Source: Alphaproteobacteria bacterium (GTDB lineage: Bacteria > Pseudomonadota > Alphaproteobacteria > Sphingomonadales > Sphingomonadaceae). From it: a stretch of DNA of 64,000 bases. Both the position numbers and the translations under genes were made by a program. Below are positions 34,557-44,106 of the stretch, piece after piece. Positions within the stretch are counted from its first letter, which is position 1. The number at the start of each line of letters is the position of its first letter. Where the stretch lies: the NCBI GenBank assembly GCA_018970445.1, contig JAGWWF010000013.1, forward strand, positions 1 to 64,000, written 5' to 3'. Below the pieces are notes generated by a model, which saw only the letters and a program-made list of their open reading frames with translations, ran no database searches and had not been told where the DNA came from.

Positions 34557-35966
34557 TCAGGCGCTGTAATACATGTCGAATTCCACCGGCGCCGGGGTCA
34601 TTTCCCAGCGCTGCACCTCTTCCATCTTCAGTTCGATATAGGAATCGATCTGGTCGTCGGTGAACACGCCGCCCTTGGTGAACACGGCGCGGCTCTTGTC
34701 GAGCGCGGCGAGGGCCTCGCGCAGGGAGGCGCACACCGTGGGCACCTTCTTTAGCTCGCGCGGCGGCAGGTCATAGAGATTCTTGTCCATGGCCGGGCCG
34801 GGGTGGATCTTGTTCTCGATGCCGTCCAGGCCGGCCATCAACAGCGCGGTATAGGCCAGATAGGGATTGGCCAGCGCATCGGGGAAGCGCACCTCGACGC
34901 GCTTGGACTTGGCACCGGTGCCATAGGGGATGCGGCACGAGGCCGAACGGTTGCGGCTGGAATAGGCCAGCAGCACCGGCGCTTCAAAGCCGGGCACCAG
35001 CCGCTTGTAGCTGTTGGTGCCGGGGTTGGTGAAGGCGTTGCAGGCCTTGGCGTGCTTGATGATGCCGCCGATGAAATACAGCGCCATTTCCGACAGGCCG
35101 GCATATTGGTCGCCGGCGAACAGCGGGGTCTTGCCGTTCCAGATGCTCAAATGGGTGTGCATGCCGCTGCCGTTGTCGTCCTTGATCGGCTTGGGCATGA
35201 AGGTGGCGGTCTTGCCATAGGCATGGGCCACCTGGTGCACGACATATTTGTACACCTGCATGCGATCGGCGGTTTCCACCAGCTTGCCGAAGGTCAGCCC
35301 CAGTTCGTGCTGGGCCGATGCCACCTCGTGGTGGTGCTTGTCACACGGCAGGCCCATGTCCAGCATGGTGGCGACCATTTCGGCGCGCAGATCAACGGCG
35401 CTGTCCACCGGGGCGACCGGGAAATAGCCGCCCTTGGCGCGCGGGCGGTGGGCCATGTTGCCCTGTTCATACGAACGGCCGCTGTTGGTGGGCAGTTCGA
35501 TGTCGTCGAGGTGGAAGAAGCCCTCGTTGTAGCTCAGGCCGAAGCGGACATCGTCGAACACGAAGAATTCGGCTTCCGGGCCGACATAGACGGTGTCGCC
35601 GATGCCGGTGGCCTTGAGATAGGCTTCACCGCGCTTGGCGGTGGAACGGGGATCGCGGCCATAGAGCTGGCCGGTCGACGGTTCGACGATGTCGCAGATC
35701 AGGATCAGCATCGGCGTGGCCGAGAAGGGATCGACATAGGTCGCATCCAGATCGGGCTTGAGGATCATGTCGCTTTCGTTGATCGCCTTCCAGCCGGCGA
35801 TGGACGACCCATCGAACATGAAGCCATCGGTCAGCATGTCCTCGTCGATCACGCCCGACACCATGGTGAGATGCTGCCACTTGCCCTTGGGATCGGTGAA
35901 GCGCAGATCGACCCATTCGATCTCCTTCTCCTTGATGGTGGCGAGGATGTCGGCAGCCGTGGTCAT
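34557..35966 (-). CDS. glnA: glutamine synthetase, type I
   Basis: 469 residues, the standard dodecameric GSI length. Visible family motifs include [10 protein letters not shown] near 50, the metal-site region [11 protein letters not shown] near 128, [12 protein letters not shown] near 266 and [12 protein letters not shown]. The [13 protein letters not shown] segment near 400 contains the tyrosine adenylylated by GlnE. It makes glutamine from glutamate, ammonia and ATP. It lies 37 bp behind glnB in one operon. An AAGGGACG stretch precedes the ATG. Regulation by PII-dependent adenylylation is expected from the conserved tyrosine. Confidence 0.95.
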   Translation of the reverse strand: MTTAADILATIKEKEIEWVDLRFTDPKGKWQHLTMVSGVIDEDMLTDGFMFDGSSIAGWKAINESDMILKPDLDATYVDPFSATPMLILICDIVEPSTGQLYGRDPRSTAKRGEAYLKATGIGDTVYVGPEAEFFVFDDVRFGLSYNEGFFHLDDIELPTNSGRSYEQGNMAHRPRAKGGYFPVAPVDSAVDLRAEMVATMLDMGLPCDKHHHEVASAQHELGLTFGKLVETADRMQVYKYVVHQVAHAYGKTATFMPKPIKDDNGSGMHTHLSIWNGKTPLFAGDQYAGLSEMALYFIGGIIKHAKACNAFTNPGTNSYKRLVPGFEAPVLLAYSSRNRSASCRIPYGTGAKSKRVEVRFPDALANPYLAYTALLMAGLDGIENKIHPGPAMDKNLYDLPPRELKKVPTVCASLREALAALDKSRAVFTKGGVFTDDQIDSYIELKMEEVQRWEMTPAPVEFDMYYSA

Positions 35967-36003
35967 TGGATCGTCCCTTGTCTTCTTGTTGGTTGCTTAA
36001 AAT

Positions 36004-36813
<810 letters not shown>

Positions 36814-38181
36814 ATGAAGACGATCCTCAACCGAACAGGGATGCCGGCAATGCGTGCCGGTCTTGCCCTGGTGACCGCCCTCTTGACTGCCCTTGTGACC
36901 GCCGGGCCTGCGCTTGCGCAGGAGGCAGCGCCGCTCGTGCCCGACAAGGGCGACACCGCCTGGATGCTCGTCTCCACGCTGCTGGTGCTCTTGATGATCC
37001 TGCCGGGCCTGCAACTTTTCTATGGCGGCCTTGCCCGCAGCAAGAACATGCTTTCAACCATGACCCAGATTGGTGCCGCCACCTGCCTGGTCATGCTGCT
37101 GTGGGTGGCGTTTGGCTATTCGCTGGCGTTCGGGCCCGACATGGAAGGGCCGCTGAAGCCGTTCATCGCCGGGTTTGACCGGCTGTTCCTGGCCGGCATC
37201 ACGCCCGACAGCACGGCGGCCACCTTCACCAAGGATGTGGTGATCCCCGAATATGTGTTCGTGTGTTTCCAGATGACCTTCGCCGCCATCACCGCCAGCC
37301 TGGTGCTGGGATCGGTGGTGGAGCGGATCAGATTTTCCGCCGTGCTGGTGTTCACGCTGGTGTGGATGCCGCTGGTCTATCTGCCGATCGCCCACATGGT
37401 GTGGGCGGCGTCCGGCCTGTTTTTCGTGATGGGCGCGCTGGATTTCGCCGGCGGCACCGTGGTTCACATCAACGCCGGCGTGTCGGCGCTGGTGGCCGCC
37501 ATCATTCTGGGCAAGCGCCTGGGCTTTGGCCGGGACACGATGGCTCCCCATTCGCTCACGCTCACGCTGGTGGGCACCGGCATGCTGTGGGTCGGCTGGT
37601 TCGGCTTCAATGCCGGCTCGGCGCTGGAAGCCAATGGATCGGCGGCGCTGGCCATGATCAACAGCTTCGTCGCCACCGCTGCCGGCGCCCTGGCCTGGCT
37701 GGCCACCGAAAGACTGGCCGGCCACAAGCCGTCGTCGCTTGGGCTGGCGTCGGGCATCGTGGCCGGGCTGGTGGCCGTCACCCCGGCCGCCGGCAATGCC
37801 GGCCCGCTGGGTGCCATTGCCTTGGGGGCCATAGCGGCTGTCGTCTGCTATGTCGCGGTGTCGGTGATCAAGCCGCGGCTTGGCTATGACGATTCGCTGG
37901 ATGCCTTTGGCATTCATGGCGTGGGCGGGATCGTTGGCGCGATCGGCACCGCCGTGGTCTATGCACCGGCGCTGGGCGGCCCCGGCGCAGCGGATTATGA
38001 CATGGGTGCCAAGCTTCTGGTCCAGTTGGTGGCGGTGGGCACCACCATCGTGTGGGCCGCCATTGGCACGACAATCGCCATCTTCGTGGCCAAGGCGGTG
38101 ACCGGGCTGCGCGTCAGCAGCGATGTCGAGCGTGAAGGGCTCGATCTTGGCGAGCATGGCGAGCGGGCCTATAATCCCTGA
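36814..38181 (+). CDS. amtB: ammonium transporter
   Basis: 455 residues. A cleavable signal segment (GLALVTALLTALVTAGPALAQ) precedes eleven hydrophobic spans. Family motifs include QLFYGGLARSKNML near residue 72 and FAGGTVVHINAGVSALVAA, which carries a channel histidine; the second pore histidine is in FGIHGVGGIVGAIG. It conducts ammonium/ammonia and is blocked by PII under nitrogen excess. An AAGGG lies 7 bases upstream of the ATG. It is separated from, and divergent to, glnB rather than forming the common glnK-amtB pair. Confidence 0.93.
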   Translation: MKTILNRTGMPAMRAGLALVTALLTALVTAGPALAQEAAPLVPDKGDTAWMLVSTLLVLLMILPGLQLFYGGLARSKNMLSTMTQIGAATCLVMLLWVAFGYSLAFGPDMEGPLKPFIAGFDRLFLAGITPDSTAATFTKDVVIPEYVFVCFQMTFAAITASLVLGSVVERIRFSAVLVFTLVWMPLVYLPIAHMVWAASGLFFVMGALDFAGGTVVHINAGVSALVAAIILGKRLGFGRDTMAPHSLTLTLVGTGMLWVGWFGFNAGSALEANGSAALAMINSFVATAAGALAWLATERLAGHKPSSLGLASGIVAGLVAVTPAAGNAGPLGAIALGAIAAVVCYVAVSVIKPRLGYDDSLDAFGIHGVGGIVGAIGTAVVYAPALGGPGAADYDMGAKLLVQLVAVGTTIVWAAIGTTIAIFVAKAVTGLRVSSDVEREGLDLGEHGERAYNP

Positions 38182-38368
38182 TCCGCCAACCGATGAATGC
38201 AATGGCCCGCCGGCTGACTGGCGTGTTGTTGATGGCTGCGGCGACGTTTCCCGCTGGCCCGGCGGCCGCCGGGGATGCGCTGCGCACGCTGTCCCTGGTG
38301 CCGGGTGGTGCCCGGAACCGCAAGGCGCGCATCAGCCTTGCCCGGATCCGGGCGCAGCAGGGGGCCGA

Positions 38369-39139
38369 TCAGGCCGTAGTGGCATAGCCGCCATCGACAG
38401 TGACAACACTGCCGCACAGGAAATCGCTGGCCCGGCTGGCCAGGAACAGCGCGACGCCGGCCATGTCGTCCGGCGTGCCCCAGCGCTGCATCGGGGTGGC
38501 GGCGCGGAAGGCTTCGCGGAACTCCTCGGCGATGCCGGCCGTCATCTTCGACGGGAAAAAGCCCGGTGCGATGGCGTTCACCGCAATGTGCCGCGGGGCA
38601 AGGAACTTGGCCATCATCCGGGTGAGGTGCAGCACGCCGGCCTTTGACGCGGCATAGCTGTAGGTTTCCAGATCGGAAATGTGCTGCCCGTCGATCGAGC
38701 CGATGTTGATCACCTTCGCCAATGTGCCGGGGCCGGCCGCGGCTTCGAGCAGCGGCATGAGGGCCTGGGTGAGGAAGAAGACCGACTTCACATTGATGTC
38801 CATCACCTTGTCCCAGCCGGATTCGGGGAACTGGTCGAACTGTGCACCCCACGAGGCGCCGGCGTTGTTGAACAAGATATCCACCCGGGGCGTGATGGCA
38901 GCAACAGCGGCGGCGAAGCGGGTGATTTCGGCCATCTGCGCCAGATCGGCCGGAATGGCGGTGCAGGCCGGGCCCAGCCGGGCGGCCAGCCCTTCGCAAT
39001 CGGCCTGCTTGCGGCTGGTGATGATCACGGTTGCGCCGTTCTCCACCAGGGCGCGGGCGATCATCTCGCCGATGCCGCGGCTGCCGCCGGTGACGATGGC
39101 GGTCTTGCCGGCAACGCTGAACAGCTGGTCGATCTTCAT
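38369..39139 (-). CDS. short-chain dehydrogenase/reductase
   Basis: 256 residues. The TGGSRGIG motif is near 19, NNAGASW near 97, serine in NIGSIDG and the YSYAASKAG active site near 162, with the C-terminal GSVVTVDGGYATT. It is a typical bacterial NAD(P)-dependent oxidoreductase, similar in layout to 3-oxoacyl or gluconate dehydrogenases. The start overlaps the stop of the MFS gene (ATGA). Probably co-expressed with the transporter and perhaps under the LuxR-type regulator upstream. Substrate unknown. Confidence 0.85.
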   Translation of the reverse strand: MKIDQLFSVAGKTAIVTGGSRGIGEMIARALVENGATVIITSRKQADCEGLAARLGPACTAIPADLAQMAEITRFAAAVAAITPRVDILFNNAGASWGAQFDQFPESGWDKVMDINVKSVFFLTQALMPLLEAAAGPGTLAKVINIGSIDGQHISDLETYSYAASKAGVLHLTRMMAKFLAPRHIAVNAIAPGFFPSKMTAGIAEEFREAFRAATPMQRWGTPDDMAGVALFLASRASDFLCGSVVTVDGGYATTA

Positions 39140-40776
39140 GTTGCATTCTCTCCGATGATTTCGCCGGCGGCGCGGGCGCGGTCGAGCCGGCTGGCTTCGG
39201 CGGCGGGCAGCCAGCGGAAGACCATGAACAGGCTTGCAATGGTGAACGGGGCCATCAGCAGCAACGCCAGCACCCCGGTGCCCAGGCTGCCGCTGAGTTT
39301 CGAGACAAAGCCGGTGAACCAGGGGCCCAGGCCCAGGCCGAACAGGGTGGTGCCGATGAAGAAGGTGGCCGTGGCGGCACCGCGCATGCGCGGCATCACC
39401 AGATCCTGCGTGGTGGCGGCCGCCACGCCGACATACATCGAACCGAACACCGTGGTGGGGGCAAAGCACAGGAAGAAGGTGGCCAGATCGGTTGTGGTAT
39501 ATTGCAGCCAGATGAAGGGCGCCGGCACCAGCGTGGCCAGCGCGCCGACCATGATGCGGCCCGAAGGATGGCGTTTCTTGGCCCAATCGCCCAGCACGCC
39601 GCCCAGGATGGTGCCGACAAAGCCGCCCAGCGCCCCGCCGCCGCCCAGGATGAAGGCCACCGCCTCCTTGGTTGCATACCAGGGGATGGGCCCGCCCGCG
39701 GCCAGCATCGGTTCGGCAAAGGTGCGCAGCGCATAGGGCGCGGCCCAGAAGCCGACGCTGTATCCGACGAAACTGATCGAGCCGAAGCCCAATATGGTCA
39801 GCACGAAGGCCGGCGTGCCCCAGATCATCTCAAAGGTCGGCTGGTCGCGGCGCTTGATCGATTGCGCCCAGCTGATCACGGCATAAAGCCCGGTGCCGAC
39901 CGCCACGAACTGCGGGATTTCGCCGGTGAGATGCACCAGGCTGGCCACCAGCCCCGCCACCAGCGCCAGCGCGGCGATATTCTCCAGCAGCGCCCGGCGG
40001 CCAAGCAGCGCCATGTTGATGAGGGTGAGCGGCGGGATGACGCTTGCCATGTCGGCCAGGAAATTGCGGATGATGGCGCGCCCCGCCATCGGCACCGGCG
40101 GCGGCAGCCCATCGGCGCGGCCGCGAATGGGTTCGATCAGCGTGGCTACCCACAGCGCCAGCAGCAGGCCGGGCAGGCCCACCGCCATGAAGGCCGCCTG
40201 CCAGCCCACCAGCCCCAGCGGCCCGCCATCGGGATAGGCGCTGTTCCAGCCCTTCACCACCACGGCGCCGATCAGCAGCGAGACGCCGCCACCCAGATAC
40301 AGGCCGGCAGCATAGATGGACAGCGCGGTGGCCCGCCGCGCCTTGGGGAACCAATCGGAAATCATCGAATAGGCCGATGGGCCGGCCGTGGCCTCGCCCA
40401 CCCCCACCCCGACACGGGCCAGCGACAATTGCGCAAAGCTGCCCGACAGGCCCGACAGCGCCGTCATCCCCGACCACAGGGTGAGGCCCAGGCTGAGCAG
40501 CCGGGTGCGCACCCAGTTGTCGGCCAGCCGACCGATCGGCACGCCGAACAGCGCGTAGAACACGGCAAAGGCGGTGCCGTAAAGAAAGCCAAGCTGGGCA
40601 TCGGACAGATCAAGGTCGCGCTTGATGTCTTCGGCCAGGATCGACAGGATCTGGCGATCGATGAAATTGAACACATAAACCAGAACCAGCAGCGCCAGCA
40701 CATACCAGGCATAGGGGCCGCCCACGGCGGGCACCTTGCCTTGCGGTTCCGCGCCCGCCGCGTCGTGATCGGCCAT
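39136..40776 (-). CDS. MFS transporter, spinster-like
   Basis: 546 residues with about twelve membrane spans. The YVFNFIDRQILSILAEDIKRD motif after TM1 and the GRLADNWVRTR loop are typical of the spinster (Spns)-like MFS subgroup. A long loop with RGRADGLPPPVPM splits the halves. Substrates in this group include lipids and organic acids; none can be assigned. Two close ATGs (40776, 40782) are possible starts. It is followed by a coupled SDR and preceded by a LuxR-type receptor gene 52 bp upstream. Confidence 0.85.
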   Translation of the reverse strand: MADHDAAGAEPQGKVPAVGGPYAWYVLALLVLVYVFNFIDRQILSILAEDIKRDLDLSDAQLGFLYGTAFAVFYALFGVPIGRLADNWVRTRLLSLGLTLWSGMTALSGLSGSFAQLSLARVGVGVGEATAGPSAYSMISDWFPKARRATALSIYAAGLYLGGGVSLLIGAVVVKGWNSAYPDGGPLGLVGWQAAFMAVGLPGLLLALWVATLIEPIRGRADGLPPPVPMAGRAIIRNFLADMASVIPPLTLINMALLGRRALLENIAALALVAGLVASLVHLTGEIPQFVAVGTGLYAVISWAQSIKRRDQPTFEMIWGTPAFVLTILGFGSISFVGYSVGFWAAPYALRTFAEPMLAAGGPIPWYATKEAVAFILGGGGALGGFVGTILGGVLGDWAKKRHPSGRIMVGALATLVPAPFIWLQYTTTDLATFFLCFAPTTVFGSMYVGVAAATTQDLVMPRMRGAATATFFIGTTLFGLGLGPWFTGFVSKLSGSLGTGVLALLLMAPFTIASLFMVFRWLPAAEASRLDRARAAGEIIGENAT

Positions 40777-40828
40777 TCCCATCCATCCCCAAATGCCGGC
40801 AGCGACTGCCTGTTGGGGCAATGGCTTA

Positions 40829-41593
40829 TCAGCCGTCCTGTCGGCTGTCACCCATCACATCGGCAAAGGCGATCTGGCCATCGAACAGGGCGCGCACCAC
40901 CAGTTCGGTGCGGCTGGACACGCCATAGCGCTGTTTGGCGGCTTCCAGATATTTGTGCACCGTGCCCGCCGAAAGGCCCAGCAGCTGGCCGGCCACCCAG
41001 TTGGATTTGCCGCGCGCCGCCAGCACCAGGCAATCAAGCTGGCGCTGGGTAAGGCGTTGCGCCGCCGCGGGGCCAGCGCTGGCGGCAGTGGGCGCGCGCA
41101 GCCGGCGGGCGGCTTCAAAGGCGAAACAGGCCAGATACTGCGCGGCCGGCAGGCTGTCCTGCGGCAACGGGGCGGTGCCGGCGGTGACGAAGCTGACCAG
41201 GCCCGACGCCTCACCGGGAATGTGGATGGGGACCGTATAGCCTTCGGCGAGGCCGGCGGCGCGGGCATCGGCCATATAGGCGTGATGCCGGCGGGTCATC
41301 GGCACCAGGCCGGGCAGGTTGCTCCAGGCAAAGGGCGTGACCGTGCGTTCGCAGGCCAGCAGCACCGGATCATCGGCGACCAGATTGCTCGCCACCAGCC
41401 GATCCACCCAGGCATCCGGAAAATCGCTGAGCCGCAAGGGCCCCAGCCGTTTGGCCGAGACCTGCTGGGCCAGTGCGAAATGATCGAACTGCAACTGGCG
41501 GGTTGCCGCCTTCAGCACCAGCCCGATATCGGTGAGGCTGTGCGCATCGCGCACATCGCGGACAAATGCCTGCACATTGCTTATCGTCGCCAC
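40829..41593 (-). CDS. LuxR-type regulator with autoinducer-binding-like domain (solo)
   Basis: 254 residues from a GTG preceded by GGGG. The N-terminal domain keeps several acyl-homoserine-lactone receptor residues (W62, D75-P76, W90), but the position of the invariant tyrosine (TraR Y61) is L66. The C-terminal HTH (LTQRQLDCLVLAARGKSNWVAGQLLGLSAGTVHKYLEAAKQR) is a standard GerE/LuxR DNA-binding domain. No luxI is in the window, so it is a solo receptor. It reads the same way as the MFS-SDR pair and is divergent from msrA across palindromes that may be its targets. The longer reading frame upstream of the GTG is not credible. Confidence 0.82.
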   Translation of the reverse strand: MATISNVQAFVRDVRDAHSLTDIGLVLKAATRQLQFDHFALAQQVSAKRLGPLRLSDFPDAWVDRLVASNLVADDPVLLACERTVTPFAWSNLPGLVPMTRRHHAYMADARAAGLAEGYTVPIHIPGEASGLVSFVTAGTAPLPQDSLPAAQYLACFAFEAARRLRAPTAASAGPAAAQRLTQRQLDCLVLAARGKSNWVAGQLLGLSAGTVHKYLEAAKQRYGVSSRTELVVRALFDGQIAFADVMGDSRQDG

Positions 41594-41685
41594 GCCACAC
41601 CCCTGCCTGCGTCGCTGCACGCTGCGACGTCCTGCCGGTTGGCACTGCCCTTGCCCACCATGTGCCTGCGCGCCTATGCGCAACC

Positions 41686-41727
41686 ACATCACGTGATGTT
41701 TCACCAAAAAAAGGTGAAAATTACCTT
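41686..41727. promoter_or_regulatory. cluster of overlapping palindromes between luxR-like gene and msrA
   Basis: A perfect 14-bp palindrome ACATCACGTGATGT (41686-41699) abuts TTTCACC (41699-41705), which pairs with GGTGAAA (41713-41719) across seven A. AAGGT (41711-41715) also pairs with ACCTT (41723-41727). The set lies 16 bp before msrA and 93 bp before the regulator start. The local composition is unusually AT-rich. Operator for the LuxR-type protein is inferred. Confidence 0.5.
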
Positions 41728-41742
41728 TACGATGAGGCGAAA

Positions 41743-42276
41743 ATGAACCAGCAAATCGCAATTATTGCCGGCGGATGCTTCTGGTGCACCGAAGCGGTGT
41801 TCAATGATCTGCGCGGTGTTGTCGCGGTCGAATCAGGCTATATCGGCGGTCAGACCGCCAATCCCACCTATGAACAGGTCTGTTCGGGGCGGACCGGCCA
41901 TGCCGAGGCGGTGCGGATCGTTTATGACGATTCTGTTATATCATATGCCGAACTGCTCGACATCTTTTTCCATACCCATGATCCGACCACGCTGAATCGC
42001 CAGGGCGCCGATGTCGGCACCCAATATCGTTCGGCCATCTATCCGCAGAACGGCGTGCAGGCAGTGGAGGCCGAAGCGGCGATCGCCCGCAACCAGGCCA
42101 GCTGGGACAACCCGATCGTGACCGCGATCGAGCCCAATGCCCCGTGGTGGCCGGCCGAAGCCTATCACCAGCGCTATTTCGAAACCAACGGCACAAGGAA
42201 CGGCTATTGCGTGGCGGTGGTGGGCCCCAAGCTGGCCAAGTTCCGCAAGAGCTATGCCGCCCGGCTGAAGCGCTGA
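41743..42276 (+). CDS. msrA: peptide-methionine (S)-S-oxide reductase
   Basis: 177 residues. The N-terminal GGCFWCTEAVF motif holds the catalytic cysteine C12 with C15 beside it. It continues with GYIGGQTANPTYEQVCSGRTGHAEAV and GTQYRSAIY, and ends with EAYHQRYFETN. It repairs S-sulfoxide methionine in proteins. The C-terminal resolving cysteine may be the one in NGYCVAVV. A GAGG precedes the ATG. It converges with glmS, stops 3 bp apart. Confidence 0.92.
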   Translation: MNQQIAIIAGGCFWCTEAVFNDLRGVVAVESGYIGGQTANPTYEQVCSGRTGHAEAVRIVYDDSVISYAELLDIFFHTHDPTTLNRQGADVGTQYRSAIYPQNGVQAVEAEAAIARNQASWDNPIVTAIEPNAPWWPAEAYHQRYFETNGTRNGYCVAVVGPKLAKFRKSYAARLKR

Positions 42277-42279
42277 CGC

Positions 42280-44106
42280 CTATTCCACCGTCACCGATTT
42301 GGCCAGGTTGCGCGGCTGGTCGACATCGGTGCCCTTGGCCAGGGCGACATGATAGGCCAGCAGTTGCACCGGGATGGCGCTGACCAGCGGGCTGATGAAC
42401 GGATCGACCGTGGGCAGGGTGATGCCGGCCAGGCTGCCCTGGCCGTGGGCGGCAATGCCGGGCGCATCGGAAATCAGCACCACCCGGCCGCCGCGCGCCA
42501 TCACCTCCTGGCAATTGGAGATGGTCTTTTCAAAGCGTGGGCCCGACGGGGCCAGCACGATCACCGGCACATGTTCGTCGATCAGGGCGATGGGGCCGTG
42601 CTTCAGCTCGCCAGCGGCATAGCCTTCTGCGTGGATATAGCTGATTTCCTTCAGTTTCAGTGCGCCTTCCAGCGCCATGGGATAATCCGGCCCGCGCCCG
42701 ATGAACAGGATGTCACGCGCCTTGGCCAGGGTGGGGGCCAGCGCCGCGATCGCCTCCTCGCCCTTCAGCGCCGCGTTCATCGCCGCCGGCACTTCGGTGA
42801 GCAGATGGACCAGCCGGCCTTCCGTGGCCGCGTCCACCCGGCCCCTGGCCTTGCCCAGTGCGATGGCGAAGGCGGCCAGCACGGCCAATTGGCAGGTGAA
42901 GGCCTTGGTGGAGGCAACGCCCACTTCCGGCCCGGCGTGGGTGGGCAGCAGCAACTGGGTTTCGCGCGCCATCGTCGAGGTGTCGACATTGATGACGGCG
43001 GCGATCATCTGGCCGCCAGCCTTGGCGTGGCGCAGGGCGGCCAGCGTGTCGGCGGTTTCGCCCGATTGGCTGATGAACAGGCACAGGCCGCCCGGTTCAT
43101 ACACCGGATCGCGATAGCGATATTCCGAGGCATTCTCGATGGCCACCGGCACGCGGGCCAGGCTTTCGATCCAGTAGGAGGCAACATGGCCGGCCAGCAG
43201 CGCGGTGCCGCAGGCGACGATCTGCACGCGGGCCACATCGGCCAGATCGAAGGGCAGCGCACTGGGCAGCGCCACGGTTTCGGCCAGCGGATCAAGATAG
43301 GCCCCCAGCGTCTGCGCCACCACGATCGGCTGTTCGTGGATTTCCTTTTCCATGTAATGGCGGTGGTTGCCCTTTTCCATTACCGCCGCGCTGGCCGACG
43401 AGGTGATGAAGGGGCGTTCCACGGGCTGGTCGCCGGCATCAAAGATCGCCGCGCCACCATGCGACAGGCGCACCCAGTCGCCTTCCTCCAGATAGCAGAT
43501 GCGGTTGGTGAAGGGCGCCAGCCCCAGCGCATCGGAACCCAGGAACATTTCATCCGTGCCCGCGCCCAGCACCAGCGGCGAACCCCGGCGCGCGCCGTAC
43601 AGCACGTCGGGGTGGGATTTGAACAGGATGGCAAAGCTGAAGGCACCGTGCAGACGCTTCAGCGTGGCGGCCACGGCGGCATCGGGCGTCGCACCGCCGG
43701 CCAGCGCCAGTTCGATCAGATGGGCGACGACTTCGGTATCGGTGTCGGATTCAAGGCGGCGGCCCGCGGCGATGACTTCGGCCCGCAGCGGCTTGAAATT
43801 CTCGATGATGCCGTTGTGGACCAGGCACACATTCTCGGTCGCGTGCGGGTGGGCATTGCCGGTGGTGGGGGCGCCGTGCGTCGCCCAGCGGGTGTGGGCG
43901 ATGCCGATGGTGCCGGGCAGGGGATCCAGCACCAGTGCGCGGGCCAGATTGGCCAGCTTGCCCGACGCCCGGCGGCGATCCATCACGCCATCATGGATGG
44001 TGGCGATGCCCGCGCTGTCGTAACCGCGATATTCCAGCCGCCTGAGGCCATCGATCAGCCGATCGGCAACAGGTTCGCGCGAGACGATGCCGATGATGCC
44101 GCACAT
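42280..44106 (-). CDS. glmS: glutamine-fructose-6-phosphate aminotransferase (isomerizing)
   Basis: 608 residues. The mature N-terminal cysteine nucleophile follows the start (MCGIIG). The glutaminase domain is about 1-240 and two SIS sugar-phosphate domains follow, including SQSGETADTLAAL and SKAFTCQLAVLAA. The C-terminal DQPRNLAKSVTVE is diagnostic. It makes glucosamine-6-phosphate for peptidoglycan and LPS. The start shares one base with the glmU stop (TAATG), so the two steps of UDP-GlcNAc synthesis are coupled. No glmS ribozyme-like leader is possible because the gene is internal to the operon. Confidence 0.95.
   Translation of the reverse strand: MCGIIGIVSREPVADRLIDGLRRLEYRGYDSAGIATIHDGVMDRRRASGKLANLARALVLDPLPGTIGIAHTRWATHGAPTTGNAHPHATENVCLVHNGIIENFKPLRAEVIAAGRRLESDTDTEVVAHLIELALAGGATPDAAVAATLKRLHGAFSFAILFKSHPDVLYGARRGSPLVLGAGTDEMFLGSDALGLAPFTNRICYLEEGDWVRLSHGGAAIFDAGDQPVERPFITSSASAAVMEKGNHRHYMEKEIHEQPIVVAQTLGAYLDPLAETVALPSALPFDLADVARVQIVACGTALLAGHVASYWIESLARVPVAIENASEYRYRDPVYEPGGLCLFISQSGETADTLAALRHAKAGGQMIAAVINVDTSTMARETQLLLPTHAGPEVGVASTKAFTCQLAVLAAFAIALGKARGRVDAATEGRLVHLLTEVPAAMNAALKGEEAIAALAPTLAKARDILFIGRGPDYPMALEGALKLKEISYIHAEGYAAGELKHGPIALIDEHVPVIVLAPSGPRFEKTISNCQEVMARGGRVVLISDAPGIAAHGQGSLAGITLPTVDPFISPLVSAIPVQLLAYHVALAKGTDVDQPRNLAKSVTVE

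Noticed and set aside
38193-38387. 64-codon frame after amtB with a signal-like start
   Set aside because: No ribosome site of note, overlaps the end of the convergent SDR, and no recognisable family; too weak to call.
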